From Streptococcus sanguinis (GTDB lineage: Bacteria > Bacillota > Bacilli > Lactobacillales > Streptococcaceae): a stretch of 64,000 nt of DNA. Made by a program: the position numbers and the translations under genes. Shown one piece after another: positions 20,972-30,176 of the stretch (the first letter of the stretch is position 1; each line of letters starts with the position of its first letter). The stretch lies in assembly GCF_019929225.1 (NCBI RefSeq), contig NZ_JAHZPA010000001.1, positions 638,805 to 702,804 of the forward strand, in the 5' to 3' direction. The notes beneath the pieces were generated by a model. That model made no database searches, was not told where the DNA came from, and saw only the letters and a program-made list of their open reading frames with translations.

Positions 20972-21262
20972 TTAAGATATTGCTTTAATTAATTGAAAGA
21001 TATTCTTACAATCTCCCATTGCATAATCCATGGCTGGAATGGTGGCAACAGGTTTTGATACTGACTCTTTGACCGAATCAAGTTTATAAGAAACCTGAGG
21101 GCCTAATAAAATCACATCATAATCCTGAGCATAATCTTGATAGTCCATCAATCCGACCGCTTTGATATCGAGCTCAATACCTTGATCATTTGCATATTGC
21201 TCCATTTTTTTCATCAGGATGCTCGTGGACATACCAGCTGCACATATTAATAAGATTTTCAT
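20972..21262 (-). CDS. PTS IIB component, lactose/cellobiose family
   Basis: A 96-residue cytosolic phosphocarrier with phospho-Cys7 in the N-terminal MKILLICAAGMSTS loop. It takes phosphate from IIA and passes it to the incoming sugar. Its start overlaps the IIA stop by four bases. Confidence 0.94.
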   Translation of the reverse strand: MKILLICAAGMSTSILMKKMEQYANDQGIELDIKAVGLMDYQDYAQDYDVILLGPQVSYKLDSVKESVSKPVATIPAMDYAMGDCKNIFQLIKAIS

Positions 21263-21591
21263 TGTCTTTCTCCTTCTCGATTGGAATACAGCTCAATCAT
21301 CTCAGTGATAAGGTCAATGGCCAAAAGACTGGTCATAAAATGGTCTTGCGCATGAACAAGCAGTATACTCAACTGATGACCGTTTCCTTGTGCTTCTTCC
21401 TGCAATAAATCTGTTTGGGAATGATGGGCCTTTAAAATAACACTATTTGCCTCATCCATTAATTCCTTAGCTGCATCAAATTCTGCTAGTTTTGCTTTTT
21501 TAAGTGCTTCAAAAGCTAAGGATCGGGCTGCACCAGAATTAGCAATTAAGGACATGGCAATAATCTCCGCTGAACTATTCCATTCTTCCAT
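21259..21591 (-). CDS. PTS IIA component, lactose/cellobiose family
   Basis: A 110-residue helical phosphocarrier. The phosphorylated His80 lies in LLVHAQDHFM. It accepts phosphate from HPr and is the first gene of the PTS unit, preceded by GGAGGAG and by a promoter overlapped by a CcpA-type site. Confidence 0.94.
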   Translation of the reverse strand: MEEWNSSAEIIAMSLIANSGAARSLAFEALKKAKLAEFDAAKELMDEANSVILKAHHSQTDLLQEEAQGNGHQLSILLVHAQDHFMTSLLAIDLITEMIELYSNREGERQ

Positions 21592-21626
21592 ACAAGCTCC
21601 TCCTTTCCAGTTGACTTCTTACCCAC

Positions 21627-21667
21627 AGTTTACTATAGCTCTATTCCACTGTCAAAAACGTTTACAT
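21627..21667 (-). promoter_or_regulatory. PTS operon promoter with overlapping cre-like site
   Basis: Minus-strand TTGACA (21650-21655) and TAAACT (21627-21632) with a 17-base spacer. A cre-like ATGTAAACGTTTTTGA (minus, 21667 to 21652) matches 14 of 16 positions of WTGNAARCGNWWWCAW and overlaps the -35, consistent with CcpA repression. Confidence 0.6.
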
Positions 21668-21950
21668 TTTCTTGATATACAGTTTTCTATCTTAGTGTAT
21701 CCATTTTCAAATGCCATTCATACTCAATTTGTTATAAAAAATTTAAAGCATTAGTTTCTTGCGTGCTTTACTGCTGGCACTCGCTATTTTTAAATTGTTC
21801 CCTTAATATATTTTAGAACCTATCGTAAAATTAGTGTATAAAAAATAATCGTTTTTTATGATAATGTATAACACAAAGCTAAAGAGTATAAAAAAGCGCT
21901 AAAAACCGTCTCATTTCCCTAAAGGGGTTACTTTCCACAAGGGCTTATTA

Positions 21951-21956
21951 TATACT
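21951..21956 (+). promoter_or_regulatory. -10 element of the DUF3284 gene, probable leaderless transcript
   Basis: TATACT ends six bases before the ATG at 21963 and no Shine-Dalgarno sequence is present. The best -35 at 17-base spacing is only TTACTT. Confidence 0.4.
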
Positions 21957-21962
21957 TAATTT

Positions 21963-22400
21963 ATGAAGATTATTAGAGAACTCCAAGTCACTTCAAACGA
22001 ATTTTATGACTTCTTGGAAAGCGAGTTTCTGAATCAAATCAATCAAGCTGACAATCAAACAAAAAAGATAGATAGGTTAAAGAAAGGACTTCGTTACTCA
22101 AAATTGTCAGACAATGTCTATACTAAGACTGATTATGAGATTCTGGACTATCGTCGCCATGAAACCTACGTTATTCAAATCTCGTCCCATAGTGAAAAAA
22201 CGATTACTTCCTACAAGACCAAGCCTTGCTCAAAAGGGCTGGAGGTTACGCTAGAACAAGAACAAAATAAATTGACAAAAAATTCAAAAAGCAAGCTCAT
22301 CAAGTGGATGGGAGAGCTACTCTACTTTGGTCGTCTTTCGGAAAATCTTTATAAGATTCAAGGAGAAATCGAGAAGGCTAGAAAAGAGAAAACTCAGTAA
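21963..22400 (+). CDS. DUF3284 domain protein
   Basis: The 145-residue soluble protein belongs to DUF3284, a family commonly encoded with beta-glucoside/lactose-type PTS genes; its function is unknown. It is rich in Lys and Tyr with a beta-strand-rich middle (HETYVIQISSHSEKTITSYKTKP) and a helical C terminus. It is divergent from the PTS operon, so it probably serves the same sugar pathway. No ribosome binding site precedes the only plausible ATG. Confidence 0.75.
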   Translation: MKIIRELQVTSNEFYDFLESEFLNQINQADNQTKKIDRLKKGLRYSKLSDNVYTKTDYEILDYRRHETYVIQISSHSEKTITSYKTKPCSKGLEVTLEQEQNKLTKNSKSKLIKWMGELLYFGRLSENLYKIQGEIEKARKEKTQ

Positions 22401-22405
22401 CAGGA

Positions 22406-22466
22406 AAATCCGATCCATACCTTCTTTTTTGTGCCCGGATTTTTTTATGACTCGCAGATATTCAGA
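22406..22466 (+). terminator. Weak terminator after the DUF3284 gene
   Basis: AAATCCG (22406-22412) pairs with CGGATTT (22456-22462) and a T run follows to 22466, but the loop is long (43 bases). Confidence 0.4.
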
Positions 22467-22484
22467 TAGTTCAAGGAGTAGATT

Positions 22485-24446
22485 ATGAAACAAGGCATCA
22501 CACCTCAATATTGGAAACAAGAAAACAGCGGTCGCTATTTCACTAAAGAAACTCAAATATTTAGTCCACTTCCTATTTTGACCGACACTTTACTGGCTCA
22601 TCCAAAAGCAAGAAATGATGGCCAGCTGGCTTTCCCTGCCATTCATTTCATAGAAGGGATTTCCCGAGAAGTCGGACAAGAGGTCATGCAGTCCTTTTCA
22701 CTTCCCTATCCATCCAACCCTGAAGCGCACATCGTAAAGGTTGCTCAAGACGGCATTTTCGTTTATGCCTTGTCCCAGCGTGGCTTATTTTATGGGGCCA
22801 TTTCAATTATCCAAATGTTGCAGGATGGCTACTTGCCTTATGGCTTGGCCTACGACGAACCCGTCTGTTCTGAGCGTGGCCTCAAGGTCTTTTTACCGTC
22901 TCGTAAGAATATGGATTTCTTCAAGCAATTTGTGGATATGCTTGCTTTTTTCAAGTACAATACGATTATGATTGAAATCGGCGGTGCTATGGAATATAAA
23001 AAACACCCTGAAATTAATCAAGAGTGGATTAAATATTGTGCTGATATGGCTGAATACTCTGGCAAGACCAAAGAAATCCAAGACTATACCTTCCCTTGGT
23101 ACAAGAATGCCATTCACATGGAGAATGGTGACGGGGAGTTTCTAAGTCAAAATGATGTGAAAGATCTGGTCCTCTACTGCAAGGAACGATTTTTTGAAGT
23201 GATTCCTGAGGTTCCCTCTCTTGGCCACTGTGACTACCTGATGCTTGGTCACCCAGAAATCGCAGAAATCCCTGAAGATCCTTATCCGGATACTTACTGC
23301 CCATCAAATCCTGCTTCTTATGAACTCCTATTTAATGTTCTGGATGAAATCATTGAGGTCTTTGAACCTGAAGTCATCAATATCGGGCATGATGAATACT
23401 ATTCAATTGCCATATGTGAGCGCTGCAAAGGAAAGGCTGGAGCAGACATCTTCGCAGAAGACATTATCAAGATTTATGACTACCTCAAGCAGAAAAATGT
23501 CCGAACCATGATTTGGGGAGACAAGTTACTGAAAAATGCTATCGTTCCTGATGCGGGGCCTTTTGGTGGAGCAGAAATCATCATGTATACTCCTCAGTTC
23601 AAAAAAGATACAGGCAAAAAAGTTGGCATCATGCCGGCAACCTGGCAAGCCATTCACCAGATTCCCAAAGATGTCGAAATTCTCCATTGGCTCTGGAGTT
23701 TGGATGAAAAACTGGAAGATGAAGTTTTAGAAGAAGGCTTTAGTATCCGTTATGGTAATTTTGAAGGCTATCTCTTTCCGCATTGGGCTGAGCATTTGAA
23801 GAAGGGGAGCAAGGGAGCTATCATCTCCAACTGGAGTACCTTAAACGAGGTGATCCTGCAGAGAAATGTCATTTTCTTCGGCTTGGCCTATGCTTACGAG
23901 ATGTTTTGGAATCATGACTATCGTGATGAAGACTATGCAACTATCCGTGATAAAACCTTATCATATCTCTTCCATTACCACTATCCTGACCTACAAAACC
24001 ACACGCGCTGCCTTGAAACACTAGCGCATCCTAGCTGGATTGAAATTGGCTATGCTACTGACTATTTTGTGGAATACCAATGGTTTGTGGACGGTGTCTT
24101 CCCTGAAATGGAAACCTATCAAATCGGAAATATCCTACTAACCTATACTGATCAAACCGAGTTTACTGTTCCTATTATCTTTGGAGAAAACATTGGCAAA
24201 ATAAGTGTTAACTGGGATCGGTCTACCAATACCAACCCTATACCTGGCGAACCCATCTATAAGGTAGATGAGCAATTATTTGAAGTCTCGCTTAGCACCA
24301 AACCTTATCAAAAAGACGGCCAGACTTTCTTTGCCTTTCCAATCCAAAATCCTTATCCAGAAAAGGAATTGAAGAATGTAGAGATTCAAACAGAAGCTAA
24401 TAAAGATTGTCAAATTTTTGTTGATCAAATTGCCTATTATCACTAA
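22485..24446 (+). CDS. Cytosolic family 20 beta-N-acetylhexosaminidase
   Basis: The 653-residue GH20 enzyme removes terminal beta-GlcNAc or GalNAc by substrate-assisted catalysis. An N-terminal GH20b-like domain (about 1-130) precedes the catalytic barrel, with the Asp303-Glu304 pair in NIGHDEYY. There is no signal peptide or wall anchor, unlike surface hexosaminidases. It is therefore an intracellular enzyme resembling pneumococcal GH20C, acting on imported disaccharides. AAGGAG precedes the ATG. It lies beside a lactose-type PTS and before a MATE pump, which suggests uptake of an amino-sugar disaccharide. Confidence 0.88.
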   Translation: MKQGITPQYWKQENSGRYFTKETQIFSPLPILTDTLLAHPKARNDGQLAFPAIHFIEGISREVGQEVMQSFSLPYPSNPEAHIVKVAQDGIFVYALSQRGLFYGAISIIQMLQDGYLPYGLAYDEPVCSERGLKVFLPSRKNMDFFKQFVDMLAFFKYNTIMIEIGGAMEYKKHPEINQEWIKYCADMAEYSGKTKEIQDYTFPWYKNAIHMENGDGEFLSQNDVKDLVLYCKERFFEVIPEVPSLGHCDYLMLGHPEIAEIPEDPYPDTYCPSNPASYELLFNVLDEIIEVFEPEVINIGHDEYYSIAICERCKGKAGADIFAEDIIKIYDYLKQKNVRTMIWGDKLLKNAIVPDAGPFGGAEIIMYTPQFKKDTGKKVGIMPATWQAIHQIPKDVEILHWLWSLDEKLEDEVLEEGFSIRYGNFEGYLFPHWAEHLKKGSKGAIISNWSTLNEVILQRNVIFFGLAYAYEMFWNHDYRDEDYATIRDKTLSYLFHYHYPDLQNHTRCLETLAHPSWIEIGYATDYFVEYQWFVDGVFPEMETYQIGNILLTYTDQTEFTVPIIFGENIGKISVNWDRSTNTNPIPGEPIYKVDEQLFEVSLSTKPYQKDGQTFFAFPIQNPYPEKELKNVEIQTEANKDCQIFVDQIAYYH

Positions 24447-24597
24447 ACTTGAGGCTTATTTCAAGCTATCAGGTAGAAAGAGCGAAGTTTATTCGGAATC
24501 AGAATCATCCAATTCAAAAAGAACTACAAATTTCTAGACATAAGGTTACTGGACACACTGATTGCTTATCCTATTTGAAACGAAAGGAGGTGGGAGA

Positions 24598-25947
24598 GTG
24601 AGTGAAAAGAAAACATTTCTGAAACAATTCTTACGTCTCAGTCTACCGTTTTCTCTTCAATTTCTACTAGCCAGTGCTGTCAATCTAGCTGATGTTGTCA
24701 TGATTGGACAGCTAGGGGAAAAACAAATCGCAGCTGCTGGTGCTGCCAACCAGATTTTCTTTCTCTTGACTATTGTACAGTTTGGTATCAGTAGCGGAGC
24801 TTCTGTCTTCATGGCCCAATACTGGGGAGCCCAGCGAATTGCTGATATGAGAAAAACCTTGGGATTAGTCTATATGCTGAGTGGGCTCATCTCCGCTTCC
24901 TTTACTTTAGTCGCTTTACTTTTTCCCAAGCAACTGATTGGTTTTTATATTCATGATACCGAAGCTATTCAGTTGGGCGCCCAATACTTATCTATCGTCT
25001 CCTGGACCTACCTGATGACAGCTATTACAACTTCTCTGGCTACTATGTGTCGGTGCAGTAATGAAGTTTTCTTACCAACTCTTGCAAGTCTCCTATCCAT
25101 GGCGACCAATATCATTGGCAATGCCGTCCTTATTTTTGGACTGATTGGGTTTCCTAAACTTGGACTAGTTGGTGCTGCTATTGCCACCTTTATAGCTCGA
25201 TTGCTGGAGCTTTGCTGGTTAGTCTTTGGTGTCTATCGAACAAGGATGGCTGGAGCCGCTAGCATAGCTGAACTCTTTGCCTTTCACAAAGACTTCGTTT
25301 ATCAATTTTTGAAAAAAACCTTGCCAGTCGTCTTCAATGAAGGCGCCTGGTCTCTTGGAACATCAATTGGCTTGGCTATTATCGGACTATTAGGTACTGA
25401 AGTGGTGGCCTCCACCCAGATTGCTAGCGCCATTGCCCAAATTGGTTTTGTCTTTGTACGCGGTGCGGGAAATGCTGTAGCTGTTATGCTAGGCAATACC
25501 ATCGGAGAGAATCAAGTAGAAAAAGCCTTACAAGATGCCAAGCGCTTCTTACTTCTATTACCTCTTATCGGACTTATCGTCAGCGTCCTACTCATCTGGG
25601 CTATGCCTTTAGCTCTGAAACTCTACAACTTAAGCAATCAGACAGAGCAGCTAACCATCTTGATGATTCAGTTAAATGCCCTGTTGTTTATTCCAAAAGC
25701 TTTTAGTGTTGTTTTAATCGTTGGGATTTTACGTAGTGGAGGCGATACCAACTATGCCTGCCTGCTAGATATTTTACCTGTCTGGCTCTTCAGCATTCCA
25801 CTTGGCTATGTCCTGGTTAGCCTGCAGGCTCCCATTTGGCTAATCTTTCTTGTGATAAATGGCGAAGATATTCTCAAACCAATCTGGGGCATCCCTCGTG
25901 TTTTCTCAGGAAAATGGCTGCATAATCTTGTGCACGAGCGCATGTAA
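24598..25947 (+). CDS. MATE family efflux transporter
   Basis: A multidrug/organic cation exporter of the MATE fold with about twelve membrane segments in two halves (449 residues). The GTG start at 24598 is chosen because AAAGGAGGTG lies just upstream; a TTG 12 codons earlier would place the Shine-Dalgarno inside the gene. A 151-base gap separates it from the GH20 gene. The substrate is unknown. A second, unrelated-looking MATE gene lies at 36336-37679. Confidence 0.9.
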   Translation: MSEKKTFLKQFLRLSLPFSLQFLLASAVNLADVVMIGQLGEKQIAAAGAANQIFFLLTIVQFGISSGASVFMAQYWGAQRIADMRKTLGLVYMLSGLISASFTLVALLFPKQLIGFYIHDTEAIQLGAQYLSIVSWTYLMTAITTSLATMCRCSNEVFLPTLASLLSMATNIIGNAVLIFGLIGFPKLGLVGAAIATFIARLLELCWLVFGVYRTRMAGAASIAELFAFHKDFVYQFLKKTLPVVFNEGAWSLGTSIGLAIIGLLGTEVVASTQIASAIAQIGFVFVRGAGNAVAVMLGNTIGENQVEKALQDAKRFLLLLPLIGLIVSVLLIWAMPLALKLYNLSNQTEQLTILMIQLNALLFIPKAFSVVLIVGILRSGGDTNYACLLDILPVWLFSIPLGYVLVSLQAPIWLIFLVINGEDILKPIWGIPRVFSGKWLHNLVHERM

Positions 25948-26032
25948 AAAAGCATCTAAATCACAACATTACCACAGAAATCGGAAGTGCAAATCCCGAC
26001 TAAAAAGGGTAATGAGAGTTAGGTGCTTTTTT
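25946..26032. terminator. Long nested-hairpin bidirectional terminator
   Basis: Three nested stems: AAAAAAGCATCTAA/TTAGGTGCTTTTTT (25946-25959 with 26019-26032, one G-T), CATTACC/GGTAATG (25967-25973 with 26008-26014) and TCGG/CCGA (25981-25984 with 25996-25999). It lies between convergent genes and has T runs on both strands. Confidence 0.75.
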
Positions 26033-26059
26033 ATTGGTTTGCTACTCTAACATACAATT

Positions 26060-28660
26060 TTATAACTTGCGCAGCATCTGAATTAAAACACTGACCTCTG
26101 CGTCATCTATAAGAATCTTAAAGCTTCGCTCCACTGTTCGAATGATTTTCCTAATGTGCTTATAGTCATCAGGGAATTTTTCGATAAGACCAGCAATTTC
26201 TTTACTGCTCTTCTTCAAGCATTCTCCTGAAAGGGTTCGCTCCACTAGACACGCAATATGAACAAACAAGCCTATTGTTTGCTCCTCTGTCAGCTGATAA
26301 TAAAAATCAAATTCATCTAAAATAGCAGGAAGAATCTTTTTAATCTTAGCTAAGGAAGTATAGATAAATTGCTCTTCTAAAAATTGGTAAACTTTCTCAT
26401 AATCGTAGCTATTGACAGAGGTTGGTACAAACATCAATAATTTATCTAGGTGCTCCTTGGGCTGCTCAAAGACATCTTTAATGGAAATGAAAGGGATGCC
26501 CATAATTTGAGGGTCGAAAGTTCCAACAAAAGCATGGACTTGATAGGTCTTTCTTAAAGCCATCACTTCCTCAATCAACATCTCCTTATTGGCAACTGAC
26601 AAAGCAATGAAACGGTAACCCAACTTTGAATACTGATCAAGATAGTGCTTTAGCTGAAGAGAACCGCCTTCGCTGGTATAACAGAGTGTAATGATGATTT
26701 TTTCTTGGTCCCGATTTTTATAAAGCTGATTCATTTCCATATGAAAAGCGTGAAAGACACTGTCAATATCATTTTCTATCAAACAGCGCCGTGCAATCCC
26801 CATGCCAATCATAGTAATGGGAATTTCAAATTCTCTGATTTTAATCAGAGTTTCTTCTCGAATTTTATCCAGCATTTCCTTAATCGATCCCATATCATAG
26901 AGGACGATGACCCCTAAACCTTGGTCTAGCTCCTCAATTCGCTCTTTTAATTTGCGATAGCTTTCCTCTAGAGATTCTTCTAATAGAATATCAAAGCCAT
27001 ACACTTGGTTATTTTTAGTCAGCATCTTGGTTGACTCAGCCAAGGACTTGGCAACCCCTTTACCGTGCAGGACGTAGAGCAAGATAGGTCGTAGACTATC
27101 TTGTTTCTTTTCGGACTCAATAATAAACATGGTTAGGATGACGATTTCATCTATTGGAACAGCTAGTTGAAATCTTGCTTCTAGTTGCCTGGCAAATTTA
27201 GAACATTGTGCATACTCTATTGGATAATCCCGAATCACTTTCACAATAGCATCATTATCCAACTGCCGATTCAACGATCCTTTCTGCTTAATCATCGCAT
27301 TGACATGAAGGCTGATGCCGTAATATGCCGTCGAATTAAGCTCTAGATTGAGTTCTTTTTGAACAGATAGAACAAAGGCTTGTACCAACTGAATCACTTC
27401 AGCAGAGACAATCGTCTCAAGCTGATTAAGATTTTCCAACTCATCTTCTTTCTCGACAAAAGGTTTGTATTCAATATAGCTTTGAATATAGTTTCTCACT
27501 GCCTCAAAAACATCATCCTGCTCTATGCCTCTTTCTGATAACTGAGAATATTCTGATTTAATTTTGTTATATAAATCATCCGACTCTTGCTCTGAAAAAT
27601 CCAGTAATCCCAACTCCTTATCATAAATCAGCACCTTACGTTTGCCAATCAATTCATCGATTTTAACTACATTATGGCCACCTAAATGACGAATTCCTTG
27701 ATAAGGAATGGGCAAATCGTCATTACTAAGTGTTAAATCTTTTAGTTCCGACCTCAGACTTCTTACAAAAGCATTGGCGCAAGCAGTTCGAACTACATAT
27801 TCTAATTCTTTTATATTGCTAATATTCGCTGATAGGATGAAGGAATGAATGACATCACGCGGCACTTGAATATCATGCGCAGAATTCTTTGATTCGATAG
27901 CTAAAAAGTAATTTAGTAACTCTAGCTTTTCACTAATCGGTCTATTCGGATAAGAAGGCAGCTGGATTACAACAGGAAGTTTATTGGATAAATGTTCAGA
28001 TAGCTTAGCATTACTTCCGATAATTACCAAACCTTTCTTCTGACGTCTCTTTTGTTCTCCTTCTCTGTGATTCAGCCAGGAAATCAATCTATTCTGAACC
28101 GCCGAAGATAGAACTTGTATGTTATCTATAAATAAAATTCCTTCTGCCACTTTCTCAAATACAGACTTCGTCGCCTCTGAGCCAAATAACAACTTCAGCA
28201 AATCATCCAGAACATCAATATAGTCTAAGCAGTTAATTTTTTCAAACAACTGAGGCTTACTAATAGCTTGATTTTGAATGGCAAACTCCATCATTTTATT
28301 AACGAAGTGAGTTCTACCAGCACCGACCTCGGATAAAATAAGTACAGGAAGGGCATAATTTGGGTATAAAATAGCTGCCTGTGCTAACTGGATGGCTGTT
28401 CGCAGGCTGCCATTTTCACCTATAATGCTTGGAAAATCCAAAGGATTTTCTACAAATACCTCTTTTAACTTGTATTGAACTGGCCGTGTATTTCCTTTAA
28501 CGAGTATCCCTTCTTTTACCAATTGATTCAAAATAGTGCTCACATTTGAGCGTTGCATTCCTAAAGCGGCAGCAATTACTTTCGTTTCAAGGCCTTGCTT
28601 ATCATTCTTTAGTAATTCTTGCTCTAGATATTCTAAGACTAGTGTTTTGGCAACCTTCAT
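26060..28660 (-). CDS. LevR-like PRD transcriptional regulator with degenerate AAA+ module
   Basis: The 866 residues are arranged as in LevR/MtlR-type activators: winged helix (about 1-65), AAA+ region (75-320), PRD1 with His452, EIIA-Man-like domain with His532, EIIB-like segment with Cys660, and PRD2 with His801. These sites normally take phosphate from HPr and EII proteins, so activity should follow sugar uptake. The AAA+ part is altered: the P-loop is SEVGAGRT, the GAFTGA sigma-54 loop is missing after LLFG at 157-160, and Walker B reads ILFIDN. It is probably a regulator of the flanking sugar or acetoin genes without sigma-54. Confidence 0.85.
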   Translation of the reverse strand: MKVAKTLVLEYLEQELLKNDKQGLETKVIAAALGMQRSNVSTILNQLVKEGILVKGNTRPVQYKLKEVFVENPLDFPSIIGENGSLRTAIQLAQAAILYPNYALPVLILSEVGAGRTHFVNKMMEFAIQNQAISKPQLFEKINCLDYIDVLDDLLKLLFGSEATKSVFEKVAEGILFIDNIQVLSSAVQNRLISWLNHREGEQKRRQKKGLVIIGSNAKLSEHLSNKLPVVIQLPSYPNRPISEKLELLNYFLAIESKNSAHDIQVPRDVIHSFILSANISNIKELEYVVRTACANAFVRSLRSELKDLTLSNDDLPIPYQGIRHLGGHNVVKIDELIGKRKVLIYDKELGLLDFSEQESDDLYNKIKSEYSQLSERGIEQDDVFEAVRNYIQSYIEYKPFVEKEDELENLNQLETIVSAEVIQLVQAFVLSVQKELNLELNSTAYYGISLHVNAMIKQKGSLNRQLDNDAIVKVIRDYPIEYAQCSKFARQLEARFQLAVPIDEIVILTMFIIESEKKQDSLRPILLYVLHGKGVAKSLAESTKMLTKNNQVYGFDILLEESLEESYRKLKERIEELDQGLGVIVLYDMGSIKEMLDKIREETLIKIREFEIPITMIGMGIARRCLIENDIDSVFHAFHMEMNQLYKNRDQEKIIITLCYTSEGGSLQLKHYLDQYSKLGYRFIALSVANKEMLIEEVMALRKTYQVHAFVGTFDPQIMGIPFISIKDVFEQPKEHLDKLLMFVPTSVNSYDYEKVYQFLEEQFIYTSLAKIKKILPAILDEFDFYYQLTEEQTIGLFVHIACLVERTLSGECLKKSSKEIAGLIEKFPDDYKHIRKIIRTVERSFKILIDDAEVSVLIQMLRKL

Positions 28661-28820
28661 ATTCTACCTCACTGATATTTTTCTCCCATTATCGTTATTC
28701 AATTTATCTTATACTGCAGCTTTATCCACCCACTTAGAGCCTTAGAGCTTACTCCCTATCATCCTGTCATTTCCTTATCAAACCTTTATAAATTTGAAAC
28801 AAGAGGATAACAGAATACAT

Positions 28821-28861
28821 AAAGGCCAACTGTTAATGAATGATATAAACAGCTGGCCTTT
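28821..28861. terminator. Terminator-like inverted repeat after the acetoin operon
   Basis: AAAGGCCAACTGTT (28821-28834) pairs with AACAGCTGGCCTTT (28848-28861) with one mismatch. The longer T run is on the plus strand, so termination of the minus-strand operon would be weak. Confidence 0.5.
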
Positions 28862-28903
28862 TTCTTTATCATTCAGGAATGAAATTCACCATTCATTCTT
28901 CTA

Positions 28904-30163
28904 TCAGAAAACCAAGTCGTAAGGAGACTCCAATTTGTCCGCTAGACTGGCTAGAAACTCCGCTGCGGGCTGACCATCTACGACTTGATGGTCAAAAGTC
29001 AAGCTGAGCGGCAGGAATTTTTGCTCGTAGACCTGTCCTTGGCTGTCAAGAGCCAGCGACGTTTGCAAGGCACCAACTCCTAAAATGGCTACTTCTGGTA
29101 TATTTAGGATAGGAGTGAAATACTCAATGTCTGCTCCCCCGAGATTAGTAATACTGAAGGTTGAACCTGAGTAAAGAGCTGGATCCAAAGTTCCTTTACG
29201 AGCTTGATTGGCTTCCGTTTTGATAGCTAAGCCCAAGTCAGCCAGCGTTAGCTTATCCACGTGACGAATGACCGGAACCACCAAACCATCACTAAGTGCC
29301 GTTGCAATACCGATATGAATATCTTCTACTTCCTGATATTGACCATTGAAATACCACGCATTGAGCTGAGGGTGATCTTTCAACGCCTTGGCAACAGCCT
29401 TTGTAAGCAGAGTTGTGATGCTGATTTCGCCATTTTCTAGTGGTGAAGCGACCTTATCCTTCATATCCTGCCTAAAGGCTATCAGCTTGCTGATATCCAC
29501 CTTACGGTGCAAGGTCACCTGAGCTGATGTCTGGAGACTAGTCATCATCCGCTCTGCAATAGTCTTGCGCATACCTGTCAATCCTGCACCATAGTCAACT
29601 TGACCAGCATGCTGAAGGACTGCTGAGCTACTTTCAGGTGTTTGGTTTGGAAGTGCCTCTGGTTTATAGTTTTCCACATCCCGTCGGGTAATACGGCCAT
29701 TGCCTCCCGTTCCTGAAATCAAGGAAATATCATATCCTTTTTCCTTAGCAATCTTACGGGCAAGAGGAGTGATGAAAATACGTCCATGTTCACTGTTTCC
29801 GACAGAGTTGGAACTTGCTGTCGCAGTTTTTTCTGCTAGTCCAACCCCTGCATCAGCTGCCCCATGCTCACTTTCTGACTGGTTCGCAGAGGCTCCTTCT
29901 GCTTCCATACCTGGAATAGATTCTCCTGCTTCACCAATCCATGCAATTACTTTCTTGCATGGGACAGTATCGCCCGCCTGACTGATAATTTTTAAAATCA
30001 CTCCTGCGCTTGGTGCTTCTACATCGCTGGTCAATTTTTCAGAACTGATTTCTAAGACAGGCTGACCAGCAGCTACTGTGTCTCCTTCCTTGACCAGCCA
30101 GTTATTTATCAAACCTTCGGTCATTGTTAAGCCTAGTTTAGGCATTACAATTTCTGTAGCCAT
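28904..30163 (-). CDS. acoC: Acetoin/2-oxo acid dehydrogenase E2 (dihydrolipoamide acetyltransferase)
   Basis: Core acyltransferase of the complex, passing the acetyl group from E1 to CoA. The 419 residues consist of one lipoyl domain with Lys43 in SSEKLTSD, a Ser/Ala/Gly-rich linker, a peripheral subunit-binding domain (TPLARKIAKEKG...GRITRRDV) and a C-terminal catalytic domain with His392 and Asp396 in DHQVVDG. It is last in lpd-acoA-acoB-acoC. A pyruvate dehydrogenase role cannot be excluded from sequence alone. Confidence 0.92.
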   Translation of the reverse strand: MATEIVMPKLGLTMTEGLINNWLVKEGDTVAAGQPVLEISSEKLTSDVEAPSAGVILKIISQAGDTVPCKKVIAWIGEAGESIPGMEAEGASANQSESEHGAADAGVGLAEKTATASSNSVGNSEHGRIFITPLARKIAKEKGYDISLISGTGGNGRITRRDVENYKPEALPNQTPESSSAVLQHAGQVDYGAGLTGMRKTIAERMMTSLQTSAQVTLHRKVDISKLIAFRQDMKDKVASPLENGEISITTLLTKAVAKALKDHPQLNAWYFNGQYQEVEDIHIGIATALSDGLVVPVIRHVDKLTLADLGLAIKTEANQARKGTLDPALYSGSTFSITNLGGADIEYFTPILNIPEVAILGVGALQTSLALDSQGQVYEQKFLPLSLTFDHQVVDGQPAAEFLASLADKLESPYDLVF

Positions 30164-30176
30164 ACTTGCCTCCCTT

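Larger units (their letters stand above)
21592..21962. other. Divergent regulatory gap between the PTS operon and the DUF3284 gene
   Basis: 371 bases without a gene. The left part holds the PTS promoter and cre-like site. The right end holds a -10 (TATACT, 21951-21956) that abuts the DUF3284 start. The AT-rich middle shows nothing I can assign. Confidence 0.6.

Noticed and set aside
26060..28660. Reading the regulator as a normal sigma-54 activator
   Set aside because: The GAFTGA loop and normal Walker residues are missing and no -24/-12 promoter was noticed in the flanking promoters.
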